From contig CAKUEZ010000042.1 in NCBI GenBank assembly GCA_934646965.1, positions 1-16,293 of the forward strand: a DNA stretch of 16,293 nt, written 5' to 3'. A model generated the notes under the pieces. The model was given only the letters and a program-made list of their open reading frames with translations, was not told where the DNA came from and made no database searches. This stretch comes from an uncultured Collinsella sp. GTDB lineage: Bacteria > Actinomycetota > Coriobacteriia > Coriobacteriales > Coriobacteriaceae. Shown here piece after piece: positions 13,701 through 16,293 of the stretch. The position numbers were made by a program, and so were the translations under genes. Position 1 is the first letter of the stretch. The number at the start of each line of letters is the position of its first letter.

Positions 13701-15888
13701 TGTCGGAGAAGCAGCCATCGCCGAGCGTCTTGACTTTCTTGTTGTCCTCGAGCCCCGTAATCGTAAGGCTCTCGCAGCCGGAAAACGCATTAGCGCCGAT
13801 TAATGTAATGGATTTATTCTTACCCAGACCGGTATCGGTCAGGGCCTTACAATCCTTATATGCATTCTCGGGAAGTGATGCCAAGCCAGCTACCTTATCG
13901 AGCCCCGTGGACAGCAACCCGCTGCGTTCAAACGCGCCCTTGCCCATCTCCCCGATGTTTACCTCTTCTTCGATGTTGAGGCTCGTAAGCGACGAGCATT
14001 CAAAGAACGCCCCGCCCTCGATCGTCCCAATGGACATTCCCGAAAGGCTTATGTCGGTGAGATTCTTGCACTGATAGAAGGCATTTTTGCCGATTTTGGC
14101 AAGGGTGCTGCCCTCAAACCGCACCGATTGCAATTGCTCGGACTGATAGCATAGACCCGCGGGAATCTCATCCACCCCATCAGCGACGATCAGGTGATTC
14201 ACCCATTTGCCGCCAACGGAGTTCTTGTACGGATTGTCGCTATCGACCTCCACCGTCACGTTACCGTCCGCATCGCAGGGATACAGACAGCCGCTGGGCA
14301 TGAGCTTGGCATACTCGTAGACCGCCTGCTGCAGGTTGCCCGTGGTATACGCGACGAGACGCGTGTAGCCATCGTCATATACCAGCTTTATGGGCGCGCC
14401 GTTCATCGACTCGTCAAAGACGTCGCCGTCGCAGGGGGTAGCTGTAAGGTATTCGCCGAGTTCTTCCTTTATGAGAGCTTCATAGATCCAAATCGATGTT
14501 GAATGCGGGTAATCGAGTAAGACGCTCATGCCCTCGAGAGAGATCTTTTCCCCCTGCTCATAGGTCATCTTGTCTGGGTCACGCGAAATCTTAATCCCCT
14601 GGAGCACTTTGCCCACAGGAACGGGAAGACAGCCGTTACAGTTTTCCCAGACCTGCTTGGGACGACCGTTCGCATACTTTGAAATCATCTTGGCGGGAAC
14701 CATGACGGTCATGTTGCGTTTTGGGAACGTATCGGTATTAATGAGCACCACATGGTTGCACCCAAAGTACACAGTTTCGAGATTGGTACTGCGAAACACC
14801 CCGTTCGGTAACTCCTCGATCTTGGAGTTATAGGGAAGCGTCAGCCCACCGCTTAAGTCTGTGCCGAGGAAGCAGTTCTGCCCAAGTTTTTCGATCGTCG
14901 TATTGTTCTCGAGTCCTGTGGTAGCAAGGTTCGAGCAGTTTCTGAACGCGGCGCTATCGATTGACATGATGGAGATATTCTTATCCAGACCAGTATCGGT
15001 CAGAGCCTTGCAGCCGTCGTAGGCCATAACAGGAATCGACGTAAGACCAACAACCTTATCGAGTCCCGTGGACACCAGCCCACTCCCGGCAAACGCGGCG
15101 TCGCCCATAGAGCCAATGGTAGCAACCTCGTTGATGTCCAGGCTCGCAAGCGACTTGCAGCCATAGAACGCCTCTTTTCCAATGTGACCGATAGTCATAC
15201 CGGATAGGCTGATATCAGTGAGATTCGGGCAATTATAGAAGGCGTGCATTCCAATTGAAGAAATTGAACTGTTTTCAAAGCGCACTGAGCGCAGATTGAG
15301 AGAGTCAGCGCAGAGCTGTACGTCGACTAGATCCGTCCCGTAATCGACAATCAAATTCGTTACCATTCGACCGTCGACAGAATTCTCATTCGGGTTGTTC
15401 TCATCAATCTCTACCGTAAGATTTCCGTTTGCATCGCACGGATACAAATAGTAGTTCGGCATAAACTTGGCATATTCATAGACCGTCGGCTCGTACGTGA
15501 GGGCATCGACTTCGCTGTCATCGGACGAGGGCTCTGCCATCGCAGCCAGGCTTTTTGCGGCATCGGAGTCGGTCGCGTCGCTTGCGAGATCCTGCGCCAG
15601 ACTCGACGCGAGAGTGTTGGTATCCGAGCTTGACGATTTGTCCTGAGAGCTATCAGTCGAGTCGGAAGCTGCTGATGAGCTGCCCTCATTCGCCGATGAT
15701 GAATCATCGACCGCATCGGCATCAGTGTCCGAGCCCGAGTCGGCCTCTTGGGCCTCGCTCTCGACAGCGACCGCCCCGGCATCATCGGCATAGGCCGTGC
15801 TAGGCGCAAGGGGTATCGAGGTCACGACCATCGCAACCGAAAGATAGACGACTAAAAACCTATAGAGGGCAGCAGTGATCCTGTTCAT
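1792..15888 (-). CDS. Giant LPXTG-like surface adhesin with BspA-type LRR, InlB-B-like, Ig-like and MBG-like repeats
   Basis: One unbroken 4,698-codon frame for a secreted protein of about half a megadalton. The ATG at 15888 follows GGGAAGG with a 5-base gap. Domains: signal peptide 1-34 (hydrophobic core, TAYA|DD); Ser/Asp-rich acidic stretch 35-135; three exact 387-residue units 136-1296, each a BspA-like LRR_5 block plus an Ig-like (Big_3-type) block; about nineteen InlB-B/Flg_new_2-like repeats 1297-2961, most with a GY.F.GW core; a helical insert at 1570-1650; module A 2962-3582; modules B (3584-4027) and C (4119-4562), each InlB-like, Ig, He_PIG-like and two MBG-like domains; Pro-Asp linkers 4028-4118 and 4563-4662; LADTG, membrane segment and RRR tail. 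Such proteins are anchored to the wall by sortase and usually bind host, mucosal or bacterial ligands, but no specific ligand is readable. No enzyme domain was seen. It has its own terminator and no co-directional partner gene close enough to suggest an operon. Confidence 0.93.
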   Translation of the reverse strand: MNRITAALYRFLVVYLSVAMVVTSIPLAPSTAYADDAGAVAVESEAQEADSGSDTDADAVDDSSSANEGSSSAASDSTDSSQDKSSSSDTNTLASSLAQDLASDATDSDAAKSLAAMAEPSSDDSEVDALTYEPTVYEYAKFMPNYYLYPCDANGNLTVEIDENNPNENSVDGRMVTNLIVDYGTDLVDVQLCADSLNLRSVRFENSSISSIGMHAFYNCPNLTDISLSGMTIGHIGKEAFYGCKSLASLDINEVATIGSMGDAAFAGSGLVSTGLDKVVGLTSIPVMAYDGCKALTDTGLDKNISIMSIDSAAFRNCSNLATTGLENNTTIEKLGQNCFLGTDLSGGLTLPYNSKIEELPNGVFRSTNLETVYFGCNHVVLINTDTFPKRNMTVMVPAKMISKYANGRPKQVWENCNGCLPVPVGKVLQGIKISRDPDKMTYEQGEKISLEGMSVLLDYPHSTSIWIYEALIKEELGEYLTATPCDGDVFDESMNGAPIKLVYDDGYTRLVAYTTGNLQQAVYEYAKLMPSGCLYPCDADGNVTVEVDSDNPYKNSVGGKWVNHLIVADGVDEIPAGLCYQSEQLQSVRFEGSTLAKIGKNAFYQCKNLTDISLSGMSIGTIEGGAFFECSSLTSLNIEEEVNIGEMGKGAFERSGLLSTGLDKVAGLASLPENAYKDCKALTDTGLGKNKSITLIGANAFSGCESLTITGLEDNKKVKTLGDGCFSDTDMSDGLVLPYGSRIEELPSRAFYGTKLETVFLACDHAVLINTDTFPKRNMTVMVPAKMISKYSKGEPRQVWEKCNGCLPVPVGKVLQGIEISRDPDKMAYQPGEKISLEGMSVNFQYPHSLTISDYESLLTREMGEYLTATPCDGDVFDESMDGEPIQLVYDDGYTRLVTYSKGSLQQAAYEYAKLMPNYYLYPCDANGNLTVEIDENNPRENSVDGRMVTNLIVDYGVDEVDAQLCADSTNLRSVRFENNSISKIGLHAFYNCPNLTDITLSGMTIGTIGKEAFYGCKSLTSLNINETATIGSMGEAAFARSGLVSTGLDKVVGLTSIPTMAYERCEALSDTGLDKNASITSIGDCAFRYCSSLATTGLESNTTVETLGHNCFSGTDLSGGLTLPYNSKIEELPKGAFDGTNLETVFLGCNHAVLINTDTFPKYNMTVMVPAKMISKYANGHPKAVWERCNGCLPVPVGKVLKNVEISCDPDNMVYEPGETISLEGMSVELDYPHSVSIWNYEALIKEELGEYLKATPCDGDVFDESMDGQPVKLVYDDGYSHFETQTKGVLHLKKPASSPLTISYVQANNRRGCKLMDGVELPDVSGAMTIDAGTEVTLDAGALGMLNDNLTFKGWYDTETERYISKEAVYTFTPDIDLSLEARFKLKDYAVHINDAQATDSSQDFAHLSVTAQNCYRNAGETVEVSAVTDNAQFLGWYLGEGDDAYAVSDQLDFTYTVNEEDVPEHYDAYGPKIEITPRYCAPQASVVLSVDGVDENGQPLGQFLSTGLYGIGSRVTVVAVPSPGYVFDYATDALGNVVFTGDDGPSYTFVLEGDVQYTAHFREATDPAESLAALKAALIAAITAAAVLATMYGLGEIVDPIAADAVIEIGMADNIEDVAAVGTKVLKEIKDIIDDHKKPKPHGDHKIEIIATAQPEVGGVVTGGGIHYEGTVATLEAVANPGYRFVCWKEDGVEVSTSPLKTMTITKATPEVVKMTAVFEKKVEITAVAEADGIQADFSTGCTASPVTQSITRGDWAMVTASEGPDYAFVGWFEDGIEVSPKRTYSFEAEVDRHLVARFRKADKTILVNTDPSDSAEVLCDGVPVVDGKVRAKDGDILTFTMRPKVRPDNPEKTYRFVEWRETDAQGITITNKQEVCEYRVNGNARIEAVMDGRDTHTVRAEADPLEGGTVTLKRGETAGMVLEVPEGERVTAEATPTEGYIFDGWYLSNGGSDATSTLVSSERSYTFEPITDCVIQAKFTRACKVDVVVEPAAAMAGKYLVHGEGYCMKGEPATLSIELTAEASKQFTFKGWYDAKTDLLLGTDPSYLEFYPEDVECTVRAVFEENAYTVTAKAKKTFVERGTVEIEGHPGASSVTCGYGDTVMLKAKANDGYRFDHWKDDSGKEYDTAELVVKVTKSDTYTAIFTDSKPEVMVTADSWLGGTVTCNGTVVNPTTDKFKLGETLHLTAKAHPGFLFRGWYVNGRLKSLKHETSLVAKARGKTGRCVITAAFVPIDTVCVPLADPAEGGTVKASRILADRGAEVALKATPNPGYVFTGWYTADGTFESADAEFTCHQERSHVHVARFMAKSYEVDATTVVDSGTGSLVESSAAGWVEGAGIVEAGHAATLTAHALSGYAFEYWADASGAVVSRDSTYHVVPTSDTTLQAVFSAKQYTVDVSCEESLGTVKGAGTYAAGQVVTVRAVAAEDTSFVGWFRNGTCVSSKKTYRFTVREDTSLYAVFASGSYVVSTVASPAEGGAVSGFGGYEAGDRATLRAIANTGYSFAGWTDDKGETISENADCTVKVTGDATYTATFKPKSYQVVLSASDDGVGTLSGEGSYQFGDTVELNATPMGTKRFVGWYVLDAEGNKSLLSCDAHCWVKLDKDIVEGLDDDALELQAVFADPYEVTVSGEVVVKDKASSRGCRVTGSGSFAVGDQVELTAVAGMGYRFVGWSTDKEGTSIVETATTLDVTATQDMTYYAQFESDGQVTITVTGSSIFRGTALLVDGIPAGSRSYDRGDMFMAIAIPWKKYHFSHWVDDAGVTVSYSAFYIGTAKENRQLTAVFYETGCDVQVATYPKDAGFSMVALGTGGSYHSAAIMFTVPHKGWKFKYWVDENGLPVGATPVINRVVFGNRTFTAVYERASMTVTAVDSRQGGHVEGSSEDESLGYAVTNEVENGESTTLTAVPDAGYVFDGWYARNDDGSLGDEPLSTDAVWTFVPEDNMTVEARFAEAPKYKVAARAVNGSVDPETASVATDGKVTLSATPDEGCYLTRATVAEEAGEDGSAGNAYDLDISDYQGGAYEVTLSGVSAPQQVTFEFAKAAAPEVLAQPQDASAYEGDPVELSVAAEAGRNVRVHAAVSSGSAADVKLSYQWYRVSADGGKAVALKGETGETLSIAQLDSDSEGEYFCHITQSYLGTVTKTDTEHATVSIVPREALVFNGRVLPAATAHDDYRVVIAGATGGKAPYVYNLDEVEVPEGMQLTLADDGTGVLVLSGVPSATGVCRFKIRCTDDLGNKRVAHFALVVKAKEAPLAFESQSFTYNATAQAPELSGVPEGCEDNVAITYVGTGDTHYSSDKAPVDAGTYRSVASLDANGYVGNASCDFVIEKAPADISIETSDVTYDGARHGAAVAVADLDASAYSVTYRGVDGTSYGPAALEPCDSGSYRVTVKVNDPNYQGKKSAEFSIAKASQVITGTTSYSGVYGGDPIVFDNVAQTPVSFELVDSADDDASPISIKGRCATVKAAGAARVVAHAKASRNYLAAEDVELAVTVAPAQLLVKVDDAERFEGQANPEFTSSLVSRCDTSDVEVTYFCSANKKSPAGEYQINAAVADPNFDVAVDPGTLMVKKKPERYKVTAKAVNGSVDNASVTVVEGGDATLSATPDEGCYLERVTVSEVGSDEAVDLDISDYKGGAYEVTLSDITASQKVTFEFAKADVPRVVAQPQDVSAHEGDSAVLSVAAEAGENVLEHAAASTGSAADVELSYQWFRMVDGKAVALEGETGETLSLSNLDDEQAGEYFCRITQHYLGTEKQTDSDCASVSVVAWDTLVFNGDVLPAASAHSTYLATIAGAAGGKAPYEYTWDETKLPDGLKLSRTSGGLMLSGTPSKTGVFAFEITCADARGETVAARFALVVQAKRVKLTFADSDFTYSGAPQAPEVTGAPKVCKGDLKIKYYGTGSTHYSSTEAPTDAGTYRAVAALRAHGYAGAAVCEFEIAPAKLKVKVDDTERFEGEANPAFTSTLESAVDTSGVKVEYSCDADENSPAGEYQIGANVADPNFDVVVVPGTLTVKKKQEPVDPDPVVPGPDNPDNPDPGNPDPDRPDPDPNPDNPDPDNPDPDNPEPDPNPDNPDPGKPDPDPKPDPDQPNPDNPDPDKPEPDNPDKPERFEVTTRAVNGSVDNASITVDAGGNATLSATPDEGCYLERVTVAENGSDKGVNLDISDYEGGAYEVTLSGVTASQEVTFEFAKADAPKVIAQPQDASAHDGDSAVLSVAAEAGKGVLDHASSSTGSAADVELSYQWFRMVDGEAVAFEGETGETLLIENLDDDCAGEYFCRITQRYLGTETQADSDRAVVSVVPRDALVFNGGLLPAARAHSAYRATIAGAAGGESPYEYTWDEAKLPDGLKLSRTSGGLTLSGTPSKAGVSTFDVTCKDAQGETVTAHFVLVVQAKRVELAFEGGNFVYSGDAQAPKVTGVPKACEGDLRIRYYGTGGTYYSSSEAPTDAGTYRVVATLRSNGYVGAAARKFKITPAKLKVKVDDAERYEGEANPAFTSSLESAVDTSGVKVEYSCDADESSPAGEYKIGATVTDSNFDVEVEPGTLTVKKKQGPVNPDPDKPDGPDPDQPDKPEPDKPEPDQPDKPDPDSPDKPEPSKPEPDKPGSPDSDQSDSKDPAKPSGSDDSAAGKAETNATENSGKKDSSKSSAQQLADTGDKAPLAVAVAAGAVALIALGLELLRRRHPGA
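1795..1902 (-). other. C-terminal sortase sorting signal, LADTG variant (residues 4663-4698)
   Basis: The protein ends with LADTG (4663-4667), an Ala/Val/Leu-rich hydrophobic stretch and a basic tail (LLRRRHPGA). This is the three-part layout of a sortase substrate; cleavage is expected between T4666 and G4667. The second residue of the motif is Ala, not the usual Pro. LAXTG is the motif favoured by class E sortases of actinobacteria, which suggests that enzyme class anchors this protein. No sortase gene lies in the window. Confidence 0.87.
1903..2202 (-). repeat. Pro-Asp then Ser/Lys-rich linker before the sorting signal (residues 4563-4662)
   Basis: A low-complexity stretch of short PDPDKP/PDQPDKP/EPDKPEP units, passing into a Ser/Asp/Lys/Ala-rich region. 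It lies just before LADTG, the usual place for a wall-spanning segment in anchored surface proteins. The DNA is made of near-copies of a six-base tccgg-type motif and is a likely place for length variation. Confidence 0.82.
2203..3534 (-). repeat. Adhesin module C, 444 residues (4119-4562)
   Basis: This is the second copy of a five-domain unit. In order, with approximate bounds: InlB-like (ERFEVTT start, about 85 residues), Ig-like with YQWFRM and YFCRITQ, He_PIG-like (LSRTSGGLTLSGTPSKAGV), MBG-like (YYGTGGTYYSSSEAPTDAG) and MBG_2-like (SPAGEYKIG, ending VKKK). Its length matches module B to the residue and its DNA aligns with B along its whole length, so the pair arose by duplication. The Ig domain has the strand-F cysteine but Val where the strand-B cysteine would be. 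Confidence 0.85.
3535..3807 (-). repeat. Internal Pro-Asp linker between modules B and C (residues 4028-4118)
   Basis: 91 residues almost wholly of DPNPDNPDPD-type repeats (Pro, Asp, Asn, some Glu/Lys/Gly). It has the composition of a wall-spanning linker but sits about 580 residues before the anchor. Its first residues (KKKQEPVDPDP) echo the start of the C-terminal linker (KKKQGPVNPDP). The duplicated unit was therefore probably module plus linker (535 residues, 1,605 bases). Confidence 0.85.
3808..5139 (-). repeat. Adhesin module B, 444 residues (3584-4027)
   Basis: This is the first copy of the five-domain unit repeated as module C. Approximate bounds: InlB-like 3584-3668, Ig-like 3669-3779 (QPQDVSAHEGD; YQWFRM; GEYFCRITQ), He_PIG-like 3780-3872, MBG-like 3873-3951 (YYGTGSTHYSSTEAPTDAG) and MBG_2-like 3952-4027 (RFEGEANPAFTS, SPAGEYQIG, VKKK end). 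All five are small beta-sandwich or beta-grasp folds and form part of the stalk near the wall. Confidence 0.83.
5143..7005 (-). repeat. Adhesin module A, longer relative of B and C (residues 2962-3582)
   Basis: It has the same order as B and C (InlB-like, Ig-like, He_PIG-like, MBG-like, MBG_2-like) but is 621 residues long. It carries about 177 extra residues with two more MBG/Ig-like units between the shared MBG-like and MBG_2-like domains: one with VTYRGVDGTSYG, the other with TSYSGVYGGDPIVFDNVAQ. It is more diverged from B and C than they are from each other. B and C therefore look like the younger pair, and A is either the ancestor or an older copy. Confidence 0.78.
7006..12000 (-). repeat. 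Array of about nineteen degenerate InlB-B/Flg_new_2-like repeats (residues 1297-2961)
   Basis: Tandem beta-grasp-type units of about 70-95 residues. Most follow the pattern: beta strand, GG-x-V, G-x-x-V-x-L-x-A, GY-x-F-x-GW, then strand, A-x-F. Core variants include FKGWYD, FLGWYL, FVGWFE, FDGWYL, FRGWYV, FTGWYT, FEYWAD, FVGWFR, FAGWTD, FSHWVD and FKYWVD. One unit near residue 1535 has lost the GW core (VFDYATD). Pairwise identity is low, unlike the LRR units, so the array is old. It probably forms the main stalk of the adhesin. A non-beta helical segment interrupts it at 1570-1650. Confidence 0.82.
10939..11181 (-). other. Ala-rich, probably helical segment breaking the beta-repeat array (residues 1570-1650)
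   Basis: After DPAES comes a strongly hydrophobic Ala/Leu/Ile run (LKAALIAAITAAAVLATMYG, residues 1578-1597). It is followed by VDPIAADAVIEIGMADNIED, an amphipathic VGTKVLKEIKDIIDD and a basic His-rich KKPKPHGDHK. It has none of the GW-core features of the flanking repeats. The run is long enough to cross or insert in a membrane, but could be a packed helical hairpin. No family was recognised. Confidence 0.6.
12001..13161 (-). repeat. LRR/Ig unit 3 of the adhesin (residues 910-1296)
   Basis: This is the third 387-residue unit, starting AYEYAKLMPNYYLYPCD. It contains about eight BspA-like LRRs (AFYNCPNLTDITLSGM, AFYGCKSLTSLNI and so on), the block NMTVMVPAKMISKY, the CNGCLPVPVGKVL hinge and an Ig-like domain ending in ATPCDGDVFDESMDGQPVKL. 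It resembles unit 1 more than unit 2 at both protein and DNA level. It runs into the InlB-like array at LKKPASS. Confidence 0.9.
13162..14322 (-). repeat. LRR/Ig unit 2 of the adhesin (residues 523-909)
   Basis: This is the middle 387-residue unit, starting VYEYAKLMPSGCLYPCD. It has the same LRR and Ig-like layout as units 1 and 3 but is the most diverged in the LRR part (for example AFYQCKNLTDISLSGM, AFFECSSLTSLNI, GLGKNKSITLIGANAF). The INTDTFPK...NMTVMVPAKMISKY block and the ATPCDGDVFDESM block are almost unchanged. It carries one extra cysteine (SGCLYPC). Confidence 0.9.
14323..15483 (-). repeat. LRR/Ig unit 1 of the adhesin (residues 136-522)
   Basis: This is the first 387-residue unit, starting VYEYAKFMPNYYLYPCD. 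The LRR_5 (BspA) pattern is clear in AFYNCPNLTDISLSGM and AFYGCKSLASLDI. Later repeats carry an unusual TDTGLDKN/ATTGLENN in place of the usual T-x-I-x-L-P. The Ig-like part (residues about 425-520) has the DPDKMTYEQGEKISLEGMSV motif of Big_3-type domains. Eleven cysteines, including CNGC (417-420), keep their positions in all three units. Confidence 0.9.
15484..15786 (-). other. Ser/Asp-rich acidic N-terminal stretch of the mature adhesin (residues 35-135)
   Basis: About 100 residues rich in Ser, Asp, Ala and Glu, with almost no aromatic or basic residues and no cysteine. It is probably disordered. It is the free end of the mature protein and leads straight into LRR unit 1. The composition recalls Ser/Asp linkers of other surface adhesins, but no SD-repeat periodicity is seen. 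Confidence 0.7.
15787..15888 (-). other. Sec signal peptide of the adhesin (residues 1-34)
   Basis: It has a basic N-region (MNR...YR), a hydrophobic core (FLVVYLSVAMVVTSIPLA) and an AxA-like cleavage site, TAYA|DD, after residue 34. There is no twin-arginine, no lipobox cysteine and no YSIRK motif. Confidence 0.9.
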
Positions 15889-15893
15889 AGGAA

Positions 15894-15900
15894 CCTTCCC
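15894..15900 (-). promoter_or_regulatory. Ribosome binding site of the giant adhesin gene
   Basis: GGGAAGG on the minus strand ends 5 bases before the ATG at 15888. It fixes this start, which also gives a complete signal peptide. Confidence 0.7.
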
Positions 15901-15920
15901 GCAATTCGCAAAGATACAAG

Positions 15921-15935
15921 GGCCCGGCGTGGGCC
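15921..15935 (-). promoter_or_regulatory. GC-rich hairpin in the adhesin 5' region
   Basis: GGCCC (15935-15931) pairs with GGGCC (15925-15921) around a 5-base loop on the minus strand, 32 bases upstream of the adhesin start. CTTGTATCTTT follows, too broken for a convincing terminator. It may be a leader structure or the weak end of the upstream transcript. Confidence 0.3.
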
Positions 15936-15974
15936 ATCATTTCACATTACCCTATATGAGCGATATTGCGGGTC

Positions 15975-16019
15975 GGTTGCGTAAACGGTTTATCAAGGGG
16001 CGCAAATGGTTGCGTTAAT
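15975..16019. repeat. Pair of GGTTGCGT direct repeats upstream of the adhesin
   Basis: Plus-strand GGTTGCGTAAAC (15975-15986) and GGTTGCGTTAAT (16008-16019) share GGTTGCGT and an AA two to three bases later, with start points 33 bases apart, close to three helical turns. The second copy overlaps the end of the upstream coding region. A CGCAA at 16001-16005 makes an inverted repeat with TTGCG at 16011-16015. They could be operator half-sites for the adhesin promoter. No confident -35/-10 pair was found in this gap. Confidence 0.25.
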
Positions 16020-16293
16020 CGCGGCTCAAATCGCGCAGCGCATCGATAGCCGTGTCGACCTCCTCGTTCGTGTTGAAATAGCCAAACGAGAAGCGGACCA
16101 CGCCCTGACGCTCGGTCCCCAGCGCGCGGTGCATAAGCGGGGCGCAATGGGCGCCGGGGCGCGTCGCAATCCCCCACCCCTGCATGAGCGCATCCGAGAT
16201 CTCGGCCGAATCGACATCGCCCACGTTGAGCGACACAATCGCCGAGCGTATCGGCTGGTCAAAGGAGCCGTAGAGCGTAATGCCCGGAATCTC
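16015..16293 (-). CDS. Cysteine desulfurase family protein (SufS-like, class V aminotransferase fold), C-terminal part
   Basis: The gene enters from beyond the right edge, so only its last 92 residues are present, from EIPGITLYGSF to LRDLSRD with a TAA stop. The fold is that of PLP-dependent enzymes which take sulfur from cysteine for Fe-S clusters or other thio-cofactors. RPGAHCAPL contains the cysteine position that carries the persulfide in SufS-like (group II) enzymes, and QGVVRFSFGYFNTNEEVD is the typical C-terminal motif of the family. The PLP lysine and most of the active site are outside the window, so the substrate and subgroup cannot be fixed. It might also be one of the class V aminotransferases named only as desulfurase-like. 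It is followed by a 126-base gap before the adhesin gene. Confidence 0.85.
   Translation of the reverse strand, partial: EIPGITLYGSFDQPIRSAIVSLNVGDVDSAEISDALMQGWGIATRPGAHCAPLMHRALGTERQGVVRFSFGYFNTNEEVDTAIDALRDLSRD

Noticed and set aside
1795..15888. The giant frame as an assembly artefact or a fusion of several genes
   Set aside because: There is one signal peptide, one sorting signal and one frame with no internal stop, and the repeat units keep exact lengths. The only possible fusion scar is the helical segment at 10939-11181, reported as a finding.
15921..15935. Hairpin upstream of the adhesin as a strong terminator of the desulfurase gene
   Set aside because: The stem is only 5 bp and the following T's are interrupted. 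It is kept only as a low-confidence leader structure.

Overview
The window looks like chromosome from a fairly GC-rich actinomycete of the Coriobacteriia, most likely Collinsella or a close relative. This rests on the style of the giant surface protein (BspA-type leucine-rich repeats, InlB-type B-repeats and MBG-like modules in one chain, with an LAxTG-like sorting signal), on the BrnQ sequence and on the general codon bias. No rRNA or other phylogenetic marker is present, so the genus is an inference. Every gene lies on the minus strand, so transcription runs from high to low coordinates.

Layout in transcription order: (1) 16293-16015, the C-terminal 92 residues of a SufS-like, PLP-dependent cysteine desulfurase family protein cut by the window edge. 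(2) A 126-base gap at 15889-16014. (3) 15888-1792, one uninterrupted 4,698-codon gene for a secreted, wall-anchored surface protein of about half a megadalton; it fills 87% of the window. (4) A 118-base gap holding a strong terminator and a candidate brnQ promoter that overlaps it. (5) brnQ, a branched-chain amino acid:cation symporter. (6) A promoter, tRNA-Pro(UGG), tRNA-Gly(UCC) and a strong intrinsic terminator.

The giant protein reads from its N terminus as: signal peptide (1-34); Ser/Asp-rich acidic stretch (35-135); three tandem units of exactly 387 residues, each a BspA-like LRR block followed by an Ig-like block (136-1296); about nineteen degenerate InlB-B/Flg_new_2-like repeats (1297-2961) interrupted by an Ala-rich, probably helical segment (1570-1650); a long Ig/He_PIG/MBG module A (2962-3582); module B (3584-4027, 444 residues); a Pro-Asp linker (4028-4118); module C (4119-4562, again exactly 444 residues); a second Pro-Asp/Ser linker (4563-4662); and LADTG, a hydrophobic segment and an Arg-rich tail (4663-4698). 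This fits a long fibrillar adhesin: an N-terminal LRR region held far from the cell on a stalk of small beta domains, with Pro-rich wall-spanning linkers and sortase anchoring. The ligand cannot be read from the sequence.

The genes do not form an obvious functional pathway. The adhesin appears to be a monocistronic unit with its own terminator, and brnQ and the tRNA pair are separate units. No mobile element, CRISPR array, origin or phage gene was seen. The novelty here lies in the adhesin: its repeat history, the helical insert, the conserved cysteines and the non-canonical sorting motif. The very compact terminator/promoter junctions are a secondary interest.
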